Assembly: GCA_963698735.1 (NCBI GenBank)
Contig: CAVOSA010000028.1
Span: forward strand, 124,001 to 188,000
DNA: 64,000 nucleotides
Direction: 5' to 3'
From: RPQJ01 sp963698735
Lineage (GTDB): Bacteria; Pseudomonadota; Gammaproteobacteria; Steroidobacterales; Steroidobacteraceae
The notes beneath the pieces are model-generated. The model was not told the origin of the DNA. It saw only the letters and a program-made list of their open reading frames with translations, and did no database searches. The translations under genes were made by a program, and so were the position numbers. This document shows positions 17,807-27,408 of this stretch, piece after piece; within the stretch, counting starts at the first letter, position 1; each line of letters starts with the position of its first letter.

Positions 17807-18118
17807 ATGCCAACATTCAAATCGACCAGTCGGGGGCGCAGGTTGCTCGAACACCACCGCATCCGTGGCCGCGCCTACCCGTCGATGCGCTACTGGGAGC
17901 GCCTGCACCTGATGCTGCTCGAGGAAGCCGAAAAGCGCGGCAAGACGCCTCCGCCTGCCCCGTTGGTCCACGGACTGGAATCGGACCCGACCGAGGCCGA
18001 CCGCATGGAACGGCTCGACGAACAGGTCGCGTGGGCAGATCGCAACCAGTTGCTGCACCGGGTCCAGATGTTCTTCGACGCGATGCCGTCGTCGGGCTGG
18101 GAAAAGCGCGAGAAGTAG
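17807..18118 (+). CDS. hypothetical protein
   Basis: A 103-residue cytoplasmic protein not recognised. It is basic at the N-terminus (SRGRRLLEHHRIRGRAYPS), with a likely helix RYWERLHLMLLEEAEKRG and an acidic middle (ESDPTEADRMERLDEQVAW). Codon use has strongly G/C third positions like its neighbours. The ATG at 17807 is the only sensible start after the divergent MAPEG promoter region. It is followed 12 bp later by a small membrane protein on the same strand. Confidence 0.6.
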   Translation: MPTFKSTSRGRRLLEHHRIRGRAYPSMRYWERLHLMLLEEAEKRGKTPPPAPLVHGLESDPTEADRMERLDEQVAWADRNQLLHRVQMFFDAMPSSGWEKREK

Positions 18119-18130
18119 AACGGCCGACCA

Positions 18131-18346
18131 TTGCGCACCGCCCGGCCGATCCTGCTCGTCACGACGCCGCTTGGCGTGATCTTCGGCCTGCGCGAAGCCT
18201 GGCGGCTCGCCGGACCGAAGATGGCACTGCTGATGGCGGTGATGCTGGCAGTCGTCGGAACGCTGGTCTGGTGGACCGTGCGGCGCATCCACCAGGAGCG
18301 CGCACTCGAGCGGTCGGGACAAGACGGCGGGTCAGACGGGTCTTGA
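18131..18346 (+). CDS. small membrane protein, hypothetical
   Basis: A 71-residue protein with one clear transmembrane helix (ALLMAVMLAVVGTLVWWTV, about 32-50), preceded by a moderately hydrophobic segment and followed by a basic, then Gly/Asp-rich, tail. No family recognised. The start is an inferred TTG at 18131, since no ATG or GTG precedes the body of the frame. G/C-rich third positions support coding. It probably forms a unit with the 103-residue protein just upstream. Confidence 0.5.
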   Translation: MRTARPILLVTTPLGVIFGLREAWRLAGPKMALLMAVMLAVVGTLVWWTVRRIHQERALERSGQDGGSDGS

Positions 18347-18380
18347 TCGTCCGCTGCACGTGCTCGGCCAGGTTGCCGGG

Positions 18381-18803
18381 TCAGCGTCGATTGACGAGCC
18401 AGAGACCGGCCAGGCACAACACGATGCCGAGCCCGTTCGCGAGGCTCAGCTTTTCGCGGAAGACCAGCACGCCGATTCCGACCAGCAGCATCGCGGCCGC
18501 CGTCTGCGTGACCAGCGCGCCGAGGCTGACCTCGAAACCACTGCGATAAAGCAGGATGAAGCCGAGGTCGAGGCCGATGATCGCGAACGCCAGCGCGATT
18601 GCGGTCCAGTTCAACTGGCGGATCTCGTCACGCCACGCGAACTCGCCGGGCGAGAGGACGAGCGCGCCCGCGAACAGCAGTGCCACTGCGCCGTAGGTGA
18701 CCATCAACGACAACAGCGGGTTGGCGCCTGCGGGCGTCATCTTCAGGACGACGTGGTAGGCGACCGTAGCGACGATGGCGAGGGTGAGCCAGATCAGCTG
18801 CAT
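18381..18803 (-). CDS. EamA/DMT half-size transporter
   Basis: A 140-residue membrane protein with five hydrophobic segments. It corresponds to one EamA repeat, in the manner of single-repeat drug/metabolite transporters that act as dimers. IWLTLAIVATVAYHVVLKM, GLDLGFILLYRSGFEVS and the terminal GLGIVLCLAGLWLVNRR are typical. The substrate is unknown. The ATG at 18801-18803 lies 5 bp after the serine hydrolase stop on the same strand, so the two are probably cotranscribed. Confidence 0.8.
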   Translation of the reverse strand: MQLIWLTLAIVATVAYHVVLKMTPAGANPLLSLMVTYGAVALLFAGALVLSPGEFAWRDEIRQLNWTAIALAFAIIGLDLGFILLYRSGFEVSLGALVTQTAAAMLLVGIGVLVFREKLSLANGLGIVLCLAGLWLVNRR

Positions 18804-18808
18804 GTCGT

Positions 18809-19951
18809 TCAGCCCCTGAGCGCGGCGAGGATTGCGGTGATCACCTCGGCGGCGCCCTGGTCCGGCACCCACCGCAGGACGACCACCAGGTCGTGTTCGC
18901 GGTCGACGTACACGTAGTTGCCGCCGAACCCTGCTGCCCAGAATGCCGAAACGGGCGCCGCAGGAAACTCCTTGCGATCCACGTTCAACCACCATAGCAG
19001 GCCGTAGTCGGGTCGCGGCGTGGAAGGCGTCGTCATCTGCCGGATCCAGCCGGAATCGATCACGGTCCCCTCGCCCCAGCGCCCATCGCGTTCCATGAGC
19101 AGGCCGAAACGCGCCAGGTCCGAAGTCGAGATGAACAGGCCGCCGCCGAAATGCCCGCCTCCCGACACCGACTGCATGCGCTGCCCGTCGAGTTCGATCC
19201 ATGAGTTCTCGTACCCGAGCCACCGCCAGGTCGACGAGGCGCCGATGGGATCCATGATGTGTTCGCGCAGCACCTGCGGCAGGGGCTGGCGCAGCACGTG
19301 CAGCAGCGAGAGTGCGAGCAGGTTCACGCGCACATCGTTGTATTCATGCACGGTGCCGGGCTGCACGGGTACAGGGTTACGCCATTCATCGGGTGTCGCG
19401 CCGACCGGACGGTCAGCCCAGTCCGGTACGTCCCAGAGCGTGCCGCGCCAGTCTGAACTCTGCTCGAGCAGATGCCGCCAGGTGATGGCGCCGTTGTGGT
19501 CGCCCGTGAAGTACGGCTCGGGGACGTAACGGGCGACCCGGTCGTCGAGGCTGGAGACGCGGCCGTCCGCGAACGCCACGCCGGCAACCGTCGCCAGCAC
19601 GCTCTTGGCGACGCTGAACGCCATCTCGGGACGCTCGACGTCGCCCCACTGCGCGACGACGTATCCGCCGCGCACGACGAGCCCACTGCCGCCGGCGCGC
19701 GTGCCGGTCGGGCCGAGCACGCGATAGCCGGGTTCGCGTCCGGAATAGTGGTTCACGATCACCGCGCGCAGGTCCTGTGGCTCGGCCACGGTCTTCTGCC
19801 GTGCCAGCTCGACGGCGGCGGCCAGCCTGCCGGCATCGAAACCCGCTTCTGCCGGCGTGCGCGCAGCCCACGTGCCACGCGGAGGCACGTAGTCGGCAGC
19901 GGCTGCGGTGGACCGCCAGCGCGCAAAGGCACGTGGCGACAAGCCAAGCAC
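18809..19951 (-). CDS. serine hydrolase, beta-lactamase/class C-like fold
   Basis: A 380-residue protein of the beta-lactamase-related serine hydrolase family (DD-peptidase/esterase fold). The active-site SxxK is in MAFSVAKSVLATVAG near residue 112. The second motif appears as the YND in VHEYNDVRVN. The third box appears as GFGGNY near the C-terminus in place of KTG/HxG. The domain is otherwise full length. The in-frame start is GTG at 19949-19951, which gives no convincing signal peptide. A well-formed signal sequence (MARTVARAWLVATCLCALA, from the ATG at 19970) exists in another frame and overlaps the start, so a 1-nt frame disruption at the 5' end is possible. Likely periplasmic if the signal is real. 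Substrate unknown. Confidence 0.8.
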   Translation of the reverse strand: MLGLSPRAFARWRSTAAAADYVPPRGTWAARTPAEAGFDAGRLAAAVELARQKTVAEPQDLRAVIVNHYSGREPGYRVLGPTGTRAGGSGLVVRGGYVVAQWGDVERPEMAFSVAKSVLATVAGVAFADGRVSSLDDRVARYVPEPYFTGDHNGAITWRHLLEQSSDWRGTLWDVPDWADRPVGATPDEWRNPVPVQPGTVHEYNDVRVNLLALSLLHVLRQPLPQVLREHIMDPIGASSTWRWLGYENSWIELDGQRMQSVSGGGHFGGGLFISTSDLARFGLLMERDGRWGEGTVIDSGWIRQMTTPSTPRPDYGLLWWLNVDRKEFPAAPVSAFWAAGFGGNYVYVDREHDLVVVLRWVPDQGAAEVITAILAALRG

Positions 19952-20038
19952 GCGCGACGGTGCGGGCCATGCCGCCGCGGATGATGGAAAGGCCGAAATG
20001 GAACCATTGATGAATCTCGGCGCGATGCGGATGGAAAC

Positions 20039-22393
20039 TCAGCGGATCGTGACACCGCGCAGCGCCGGATCGGAAACGGCAAGCGCCTTCGGGTAGCCCT
20101 GTTCGAGCGCGCGATTGATCATGCGGGACGCCTCCTGCTTGTCGCCCCGGGCTGCCGCGGAAACGGCTGCAAAGTAGCTTACGTGTGGCGAATCGGGGGC
20201 GAGTTCCAAGGCACGCTTAAGGTAGCGGATCGAGCGTTCATTCTCGCCCAGCCGAGCGTAATAGTAGCCAAGCAGGTACCACGTCTCGGCATTGGTCGCG
20301 TCGACGGCCAAAGCCTTTTCCGCCAGCGCTGCGGCACGCCGATACTCCTGCAAGGCTCGATCACGGCCATTCGGCAGGAACCAGTGCGCGTCGCCGAGCG
20401 ACCCGCGCGTGACGAAGTCCTCGGGGGCAAGCTCGGTCGCGCGCGTGTACATCCTCGCGGCCTCCTCCAATCGACCGACGGAGTAATACACGGTGCCGAG
20501 ATTCGAATATGCGCCCCGCGAGGGCTCGATCCTGAGCGACTGCTCGAATGCCTTCGCCGCGCCGTCAAGATCGCCCGCCGTCATGCGTGCCGCACCAAGA
20601 TTGTTGAACCCGGTGGCATTGCCCGGCGCAAGTTCCGTGACACGCGCATAGGCCGCCGCAGCTTCGTCGCTGCGACCCAGGTTGAAGAGGAAATTACCCA
20701 GGCTGTTGTATGCGCCCCAGTAGCTGGGTTCGACCATGATGGCCTCGCGGAAACTCTTCTCGGCCTCCGCGGTGCGGTTGGAGCGCGCCAGTGCCCGGCC
20801 GAGCCCGATGCGGACTTCCGCGTCGCCCGGCGCGCGTTTGAGCAACGAGCGGTAGATAGCCTCGGACTGTTCCAGCCGCCCGCTGGCGAGGTACAGCCTG
20901 CCAAGCGCGAGCTCCGTCTCCCTGAGCGTTGGGTCGGCCTCGAGCGCTGCCCGGCAGGCGGCCTCCGCCGCCGCCACCAGGCTAACGTCGTTGGTGCGGT
21001 CGTAACGAGAGATGATGGCTTCGCAAAGGCCGGCCTGGGCCCGGACGAAGCCTGGATCGGCGGCGAGCGCTCGCCGGAAGTTGTTCTCGGCCTGCTCGAG
21101 GTTGCTCGCCGTCCCGGCTTGCCGTAATTGCGACACACCCGCGAGGTAGAAGTCATAGGCCTTCGAGTCCAGGGTCCGGGCAGCCTTGAGTTGCTGAGCG
21201 ATCTCGGGCGTCAGTACGGTCTGCAGCTGCTGTGCAATTGCGCCGGAGATTTCCGTCTGGATCCCGATCAGGTCCTGCCATGGGCGGTCGTAGCTCTGGG
21301 TCCAGGCGTGAAAGCCGCTGACCGCGTCGATGAGCTGCGCGGTTACGCGCACGCGATTTCCCTCGCGGCGGACGCTGCCTTCGAGCACGTACCGGACGCC
21401 GAGCTGTTCGCCGATCCTGCGCACGTCGATGTCCTTGCCGCGGAAGGCAAACGCCGACGTGCGCGCGGCGACGCGCAGCTTCGGCAGCTTGGCGAGATCG
21501 CTCGAGAGTTCCTCGCTCAGGCCATCGCCGAGGTAGGCCGACTCCCCTTGCGGACTCATGTCCACGAACGGCAGCACGGCGATCGATTCCGGGCTCGGCT
21601 CGAATCCGCGCGCTTGTTCACTGCCCGCTGCTTCACCGCCGAGCGTGCGCCACCAGGCATAGCCGGTTACCGCCGCCATCAGCGCGACGCCGGCCACGAG
21701 GGCGGGTGCGAGCGCGCGACGTGCCCGCGGCAACTTGAAGCCGCCAGGCACGCCCTCGTCAAGGACGATGCCGCCCGGCGTGATCTCGTAGGACCACGCG
21801 AGGACGAACACGATCGGCGCCCCGACGACCGCAAGGATCGTGAGCGCCGTCATCCACCAGGCCGGCAGTTGCAGCGGCTCGAATGTCGTCTGGGCCACCT
21901 GCAGCACGAGCCACATGCCGACCGCATAGGCGCCCATGACCTTGAGCACGTTGCGCCGCTTGAGTTCCAGGAACAGGGCAGCCAGCGACCTCGACGACCC
22001 AGCCGCGGGCACGGCTTGACCAACAGCTGCGGTTGCCGTCGGCTGCAGTGCTGCGGCGGACTCCGCCTGCCTGGGCTGCACGACGAGCATGAAGCTGCCG
22101 CCGTCGACGCTGACGATGTACGGCCTGTTCTGAGTCGACCCACCCAGCAACTCGCGCAGGGACCGCGCCGTGTCATCCAGCAGGACATCCTTGCCGTCCT
22201 GGCCCGGCCACATCTGCTCGCTGAGGTCGCGACGGCTCACGGTCTCGCCAGGGCGCTCGGCGAGGGCCAGCAACAGGTCGATCTGGGACTGGGTCACTGC
22301 CCGCGGTCCCGCTGGTCCCGTGATCCGCAACTCATGCGGCTCGACGAGCCAGTCTCCCAGCCTGAATCCGCGGCGCAGATCGCTGGCGTCCAT
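20039..22393 (-). CDS. membrane winged-helix regulator with TolB-like and TPR domains
   Basis: A 784-residue protein. Residues 10-105 form an OmpR/CadC-type winged-helix DNA-binding domain (VTQSQIDLLLALAERPGETV, then VDGGSFML). Hydrophobic helices lie at about 150-168, 178-200 and 228-248. Residues 270-380 resemble the TolB-N/FlgO-like module (SIAVLPFVDMSP, YLGDGLSEELSSDLAKLP, YVLEGSVRR). At least seven TPR units fill 430-760. This layout occurs in CadC-like transcription regulators and adenylate-cyclase-associated proteins of Xanthomonadales and relatives. It probably senses something at the envelope and acts on DNA from the membrane; target genes are not evident. The ATG at 22391-22393 precedes the winged helix. 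It stands alone downstream of the groE terminator. Confidence 0.85.
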   Translation of the reverse strand: MDASDLRRGFRLGDWLVEPHELRITGPAGPRAVTQSQIDLLLALAERPGETVSRRDLSEQMWPGQDGKDVLLDDTARSLRELLGGSTQNRPYIVSVDGGSFMLVVQPRQAESAAALQPTATAAVGQAVPAAGSSRSLAALFLELKRRNVLKVMGAYAVGMWLVLQVAQTTFEPLQLPAWWMTALTILAVVGAPIVFVLAWSYEITPGGIVLDEGVPGGFKLPRARRALAPALVAGVALMAAVTGYAWWRTLGGEAAGSEQARGFEPSPESIAVLPFVDMSPQGESAYLGDGLSEELSSDLAKLPKLRVAARTSAFAFRGKDIDVRRIGEQLGVRYVLEGSVRREGNRVRVTAQLIDAVSGFHAWTQSYDRPWQDLIGIQTEISGAIAQQLQTVLTPEIAQQLKAARTLDSKAYDFYLAGVSQLRQAGTASNLEQAENNFRRALAADPGFVRAQAGLCEAIISRYDRTNDVSLVAAAEAACRAALEADPTLRETELALGRLYLASGRLEQSEAIYRSLLKRAPGDAEVRIGLGRALARSNRTAEAEKSFREAIMVEPSYWGAYNSLGNFLFNLGRSDEAAAAYARVTELAPGNATGFNNLGAARMTAGDLDGAAKAFEQSLRIEPSRGAYSNLGTVYYSVGRLEEAARMYTRATELAPEDFVTRGSLGDAHWFLPNGRDRALQEYRRAAALAEKALAVDATNAETWYLLGYYYARLGENERSIRYLKRALELAPDSPHVSYFAAVSAAARGDKQEASRMINRALEQGYPKALAVSDPALRGVTIR

Positions 22394-22586
22394 GGTCCCT
22401 TGAAGCGTAGAGCGGAGCAGTCGCGGAGGATAGCAGAGCGACTCGAAACTCACGCCGACCCTAACCCGCAGCGGCGGGACGGGGAGCGAGAACGCTGACA
22501 GGCTCGTACCGCGGCGCTGCACGGTGACGCCGGCCGAGCCGGGTCGCTTGTGGTGTGTGCGTGCGACGCGCTGGCGAGTTGCGCCG

Positions 22587-22618
22587 AAAAAAAGAAGGCC
22601 CCGCAGTGCGGGGCCTTC
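22587..22618 (-). terminator. rho-independent terminator of groES-groEL
   Basis: A perfect 11-bp stem GAAGGCCCCGC / GCGGGGCCTTC (22594-22604 and 22608-22618) with a 3-nt loop. On the minus strand it is followed by a run of seven T (22593-22587). It lies about 70 bp beyond the groEL stop, with the palindromic repeat element between them. Confidence 0.92.
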
Positions 22619-22627
22619 TCTCCAAAC

Positions 22628-22680
22628 ACCTCACCCGACCTTGCGGTCGCCCTCTCCCGCCGGAGCGGGAGAGGTGAGAG
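22628..22680. repeat. palindromic intergenic repeat element (copy 2)
   Basis: Two nested stems. The inner stem is CCTCTCCCGC / GCGGGAGAGG (about 22651-22660 and 22665-22674), the outer CTCACC / GGTGAG, with a small GACCTTGCGGTC hairpin on the left side. The layout and much of the sequence match the element at 8851-8901, and the inner palindrome recurs inside rhlB at 42419-42545. It sits between groEL and its terminator. Confidence 0.75.
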
Positions 22681-22689
22681 GGCAGGCAA

Positions 22690-24330
<1,641 letters not shown>

Positions 24331-24345
24331 GTCTATGTTCTCCGA

Positions 24346-24648
24346 TTACTTCTCGATGACGGCCATCACGTCTTCTTCGCGCATGACGAGGTATTCCTCG
24401 CCGTCCACCTTCACTTCGGTACCGCTGTACTTGCCGAAGAGAATGTGGTCACCGACCTTGATGTCGAGCGCGCGAACGTTGCCGTTCTCGAGGATCTTGC
24501 CTTTGCCCACGGCGACGACCTTGCCGCGGATCGGCTTTTCGGCGGCGCTGTCGGGGATTACGATGCCGCCCGGCGAGCGGGTTTCGGCATCCAGCCGCTG
24601 GATGATCACGCGGTCATGGAGCGGGCGAATCTTCAACTTATCAGCCAT
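24346..24648 (-). CDS. groES: co-chaperonin GroES (Hsp10)
   Basis: A 100-residue co-chaperonin. It begins KIRPLHDRVIIQRLDAE, has the mobile-loop segment ETRSPGGIVIPDSAAEKP and ends EDVMAVIEK, as in all GroES. The ATG at 24646-24648 gives the canonical N-terminus. It is the first gene of the groES-groEL operon. The leader of about 60 bp contains a CIRCE-type operator next to the promoter. Confidence 0.98.
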   Translation of the reverse strand: MADKLKIRPLHDRVIIQRLDAETRSPGGIVIPDSAAEKPIRGKVVAVGKGKILENGNVRALDIKVGDHILFGKYSGTEVKVDGEEYLVMREEDVMAVIEK

Positions 24649-24710
24649 TGCTGCAAACTCCGTGGAAGGTTTGTTCAGCCTGTTGGGGGGAAACCGGGAG
24701 GGTGCCAGTG

Positions 24711-24737
24711 TTAGCACTCACCCGCGTTGGCTGCTAA
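24711..24737 (-). promoter_or_regulatory. CIRCE operator (HrcA binding site)
   Basis: The inverted repeat TTAGCACTC - 9 nt - GGCTGCTAA fits the CIRCE consensus TTAGCACTC-N9-GAGTGCTAA with a perfect left arm and two mismatches in the right arm. It directly abuts the -10 element of the groES promoter, as in HrcA-repressed groE operons. The hrcA gene itself is not in this window. Confidence 0.85.
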
Positions 24738-24765
24738 TGATAGGGAGGATGCCCCGTATTTCAAG
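24737..24765 (-). promoter_or_regulatory. groES promoter, sigma32-type (overlapping sigma70-like)
   Basis: Read on the minus strand: CTTGAAA (24765-24759), 13 nt, then CCCTATCAT (24745-24737). This is close to the heat-shock sigma32 consensus CTTGAAA-N13-16-CCCATnT. The same bases also give a sigma70-like TTGAAA - 16 nt - TATCAT. The predicted transcription start falls inside the CIRCE site. Confidence 0.7.
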
Positions 24766-24820
24766 GGAAATGTCTGCCGCAGACCCTCCGAGGCGCGGGA
24801 TGGGCCACCGACAGACGCCT

Positions 24821-24850
24821 TTGATTGCCACATAAGACTATGATTAATAT
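24821..24850 (+). promoter_or_regulatory. possible sigma70 promoter for dsbD
   Basis: TTGATT at 24821-24826 and TAATAT at 24845-24850, spaced by 18 nt, in an unusually AT-rich island on the strand of dsbD. It lies about 215 bp before the dsbD start and implies a long leader. Seen by eye only. Confidence 0.4.
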
Positions 24851-25065
24851 AGTTTAAATTGAAATCCGTGTTGCGCCTCCGCCACGCGCCGACGAAATCC
24901 CTTGCGCGCTCGATTCTTGATGCCGTTCACGCAAGCTGCGTGAACGCCGGCCCGGAAATCGGGTCCATGAGATGCTGCGATGGTCGCCATGGGCACCGCC
25001 GACGGGCATCATCGCGCGGCCCACGATCGCTTGTTCCGACTCAACAGACGGACCTACACCGACTC

Positions 25066-27408
25066 ATGCGACTGCCCATCGACCAGCCGGTCCGCCGGTT
25101 CTCGCGCTTGCCCTTCCTGCTGCTCGTGCTGAACCTGTTCGCCGCGTGGACCACAGCGCGCGCGGAGGACGACTTCCTGCCGGTGCGTTCGGCCTACAAG
25201 GTCGCGACCTCGGCCGAAAGCGGCGGACTCGTCGTGCATTTCGAGATCGCGCCGGGGTACTACCTCTATCGTGACCGGCTCGGGTTCGAATCCGCGACCC
25301 CCGGAGTCACTCTCGGCAAACCCTCCCTGCCCGTCGGCCTCGACCACGAGGACGAGTTCTTCGGCAAGCAGGTCATCTATCGCGAAGTTGCCAACGTCGG
25401 CGTCCCCGTCACGTTCAGCGGCGACCCGCAGGATTTCGACCTGCGCCTGAAGCTGCAGGGCTGCGCCGATGCCGGCCTGTGCTATCCACCGCAGACCTGG
25501 CCCGTGCGGGTCGTGTGGGCAAAGGCCGCGGGGGCAACGGCCGACGCGGCGGCAGCGGCAAGCGCCGAGCGCGCAACTTCGGCCGCGGCCGCCCCGGGCA
25601 AAGGGAGCGGCGGCTTCAACCTGCGTTCGCTGCTCGGCAGCGGCGCGAAATCCGATGCGGACTTCCTGCCCGTGGACCAGGCCTTCGTCTTTTCGACGCA
25701 GAGCCCCTCGCGCGACCGCGTGCAACTGCGCTGGAACATCGCGGACGACTACTACCTCTATCGCGACAAGGTCACGGTTAAGACAACCGCGGCCGACGTC
25801 CAGCTCGGCAAGCCCTCGATCCCCGGGGGCGAAACCAAGCACGACGAGTACTTTGGGGAACAGGTCGTGTTCCACGGCGAGATGATCGCGGACATCGCCG
25901 TCTCCGCAGCGGCCGGCGTGACCGAAGTGCCCCTCGTTGTCACCTACCAGGGTTGCGCCGACGCGGGGCTCTGCTATCCGCCGACCCGGAAAACGGTCGT
26001 GGTGACGCTGGCATCGACCGCGGGTGCCGCCGCCACGGCGGACGATGACGTCGTCAGGCCCATGCGTTCGGAACAGGACCTGCTGGCCGACAAGATCCGC
26101 GACGGCAACCTGCTTGCGGTGCTGGCCACGTTCTTTGGTTTCGGATTGCTGCTGGCGTTCACGCCATGCGTGCTGCCGATGGTGCCGATCCTCTCCGGCA
26201 TCATTGTCGGCGCGGGCAACGGCAAACCGGTCTCCCGGGGCCGTGCGTTCGCGCTGTCGCTCGCCTACGTGCTCGGCATGGCACTCACTTATACGATCGC
26301 GGGTGCGGCCTTCGCCGCCGCGGGGCAGCAGGCACAGGCGTTCTTCCAGAAACCGTGGATGATCGCCCTGTTCGCGGCGCTGTTCGTGTGGCTCGCGCTC
26401 GGCATGTTCGGGCTCTTCAACCTGCAGATGCCGGCCTGGCTGCAGGACCGCGTTTCGCGCCTGAGCAACAACCAGCAGCAGGGCACACTGCTGGGCACCG
26501 CGATCATGGGCGCGCTGTCTTCGCTCATCGTCACCGCCTGTGTCGCGCCACCGCTGGTCGCATCGCTCGCCGTCATCGGCCAGAGCGGCGACGTCTTCCG
26601 CGGCGGCGCGGCGCTGTTTGCACTCAGCCTGGGCATGGGCGCCCCGCTGCTGGTCGTGGGCGCCTCGGCCGGCGAACTGCTGCCTCGTGCAGGCGCATGG
26701 ATGGACACTGTCAAGCAAGTGTTCGGCGTCATGCTGCTGGGCGTGGCGATCTGGATGCTGGGCCGCATCCTGCCGGGACCGGTCACGCTCGGGCTCTGGG
26801 CCGCGCTCGCCTTCGTCACGGGTTACTGGTTGCTGACCAAGGAAGACAGCGGCATGCGCAATGGCTTGACGGCCGTGCGCCGCGGCTTCGGTGCACTGGC
26901 AATGGCCTACGGCGTGCTGCTGCTGATCGGCGCGCTCGCGGGCCGCAGCGATCCGTTGCAGCCGCTCGCAGGCGTCGCGGGTTCCGCGCCCAGCGGCGGC
27001 GACGTTGCGAACGGCGGGGCCGAGCATGCCGGCATCCCTTTCAAGCGCATCAAGAGCGTTGCGGACCTCGACCGTGAAATCGCGACGGCTCGGGCCGCCG
27101 GCAAGACGGTGATGCTCGATTTCTATGCGGACTGGTGCGTGTCCTGCAAGGAGATGGAAAAACACACGTTCCCCGAGGCGGCGGTGCAGGCCGCGCTCCG
27201 CGACACCCTGCTGCTGCAGGCCGACGTCACGGCCAACGACACGACCGACCAGGCCCTGATGCAACGCTTCGGTATCCTGGGCCCGCCTTCGATCCTGTTC
27301 TTCGGACTCGATGGGGCCGAGAAGACCGACTACCGCGTGGTCGGCTTCAAGCCGGCGGGCGAGTTCGCGCCGCACGTCCAACAGGCCTTCGCAGGCTCGT
27401 CGTCGTGA
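25066..27408 (+). CDS. dsbD: thiol:disulfide interchange protein DsbD with duplicated N-terminal domain
   Basis: A 780-residue inner membrane protein that carries electrons from cytoplasmic thioredoxin to the periplasm. The signal peptide ends near TARAED (residue 32). Two DsbD-alpha domains follow, each with YYLYRD and GCADAGLCYPP: Cys133/Cys139 and Cys297/Cys303. They are joined by an Ala-rich linker. The eight-helix beta domain has Cys368 in TPCVLP and Cys492 in TACVAPP. The C-terminal thioredoxin-like domain has DWCVSCKE (Cys691/Cys694). E. coli DsbD is 565 residues with one alpha domain, so the second copy accounts for most of the extra length. The ATG at 25066 was chosen because it directly precedes the signal peptide. 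The stop overlaps the GTG of the TlpA-like gene as GTGA. Confidence 0.94.
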   Translation: MRLPIDQPVRRFSRLPFLLLVLNLFAAWTTARAEDDFLPVRSAYKVATSAESGGLVVHFEIAPGYYLYRDRLGFESATPGVTLGKPSLPVGLDHEDEFFGKQVIYREVANVGVPVTFSGDPQDFDLRLKLQGCADAGLCYPPQTWPVRVVWAKAAGATADAAAAASAERATSAAAAPGKGSGGFNLRSLLGSGAKSDADFLPVDQAFVFSTQSPSRDRVQLRWNIADDYYLYRDKVTVKTTAADVQLGKPSIPGGETKHDEYFGEQVVFHGEMIADIAVSAAAGVTEVPLVVTYQGCADAGLCYPPTRKTVVVTLASTAGAAATADDDVVRPMRSEQDLLADKIRDGNLLAVLATFFGFGLLLAFTPCVLPMVPILSGIIVGAGNGKPVSRGRAFALSLAYVLGMALTYTIAGAAFAAAGQQAQAFFQKPWMIALFAALFVWLALGMFGLFNLQMPAWLQDRVSRLSNNQQQGTLLGTAIMGALSSLIVTACVAPPLVASLAVIGQSGDVFRGGAALFALSLGMGAPLLVVGASAGELLPRAGAWMDTVKQVFGVMLLGVAIWMLGRILPGPVTLGLWAALAFVTGYWLLTKEDSGMRNGLTAVRRGFGALAMAYGVLLLIGALAGRSDPLQPLAGVAGSAPSGGDVANGGAEHAGIPFKRIKSVADLDREIATARAAGKTVMLDFYADWCVSCKEMEKHTFPEAAVQAALRDTLLLQADVTANDTTDQALMQRFGILGPPSILFFGLDGAEKTDYRVVGFKPAGEFAPHVQQAFAGSSS

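Larger units (their letters stand above)
24649..25065. other. groES / dsbD divergent intergenic region
   Basis: A 417-bp gap without a recognisable gene. The left half holds the groES leader, the CIRCE operator and a sigma32/sigma70-type promoter. Near 24820-24860 the DNA turns AT-rich and contains a plausible plus-strand promoter for dsbD. From there to the dsbD ATG is a leader of roughly 200 bp in which I see no convincing gene, although one frame stays open through it. Confidence 0.6.
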
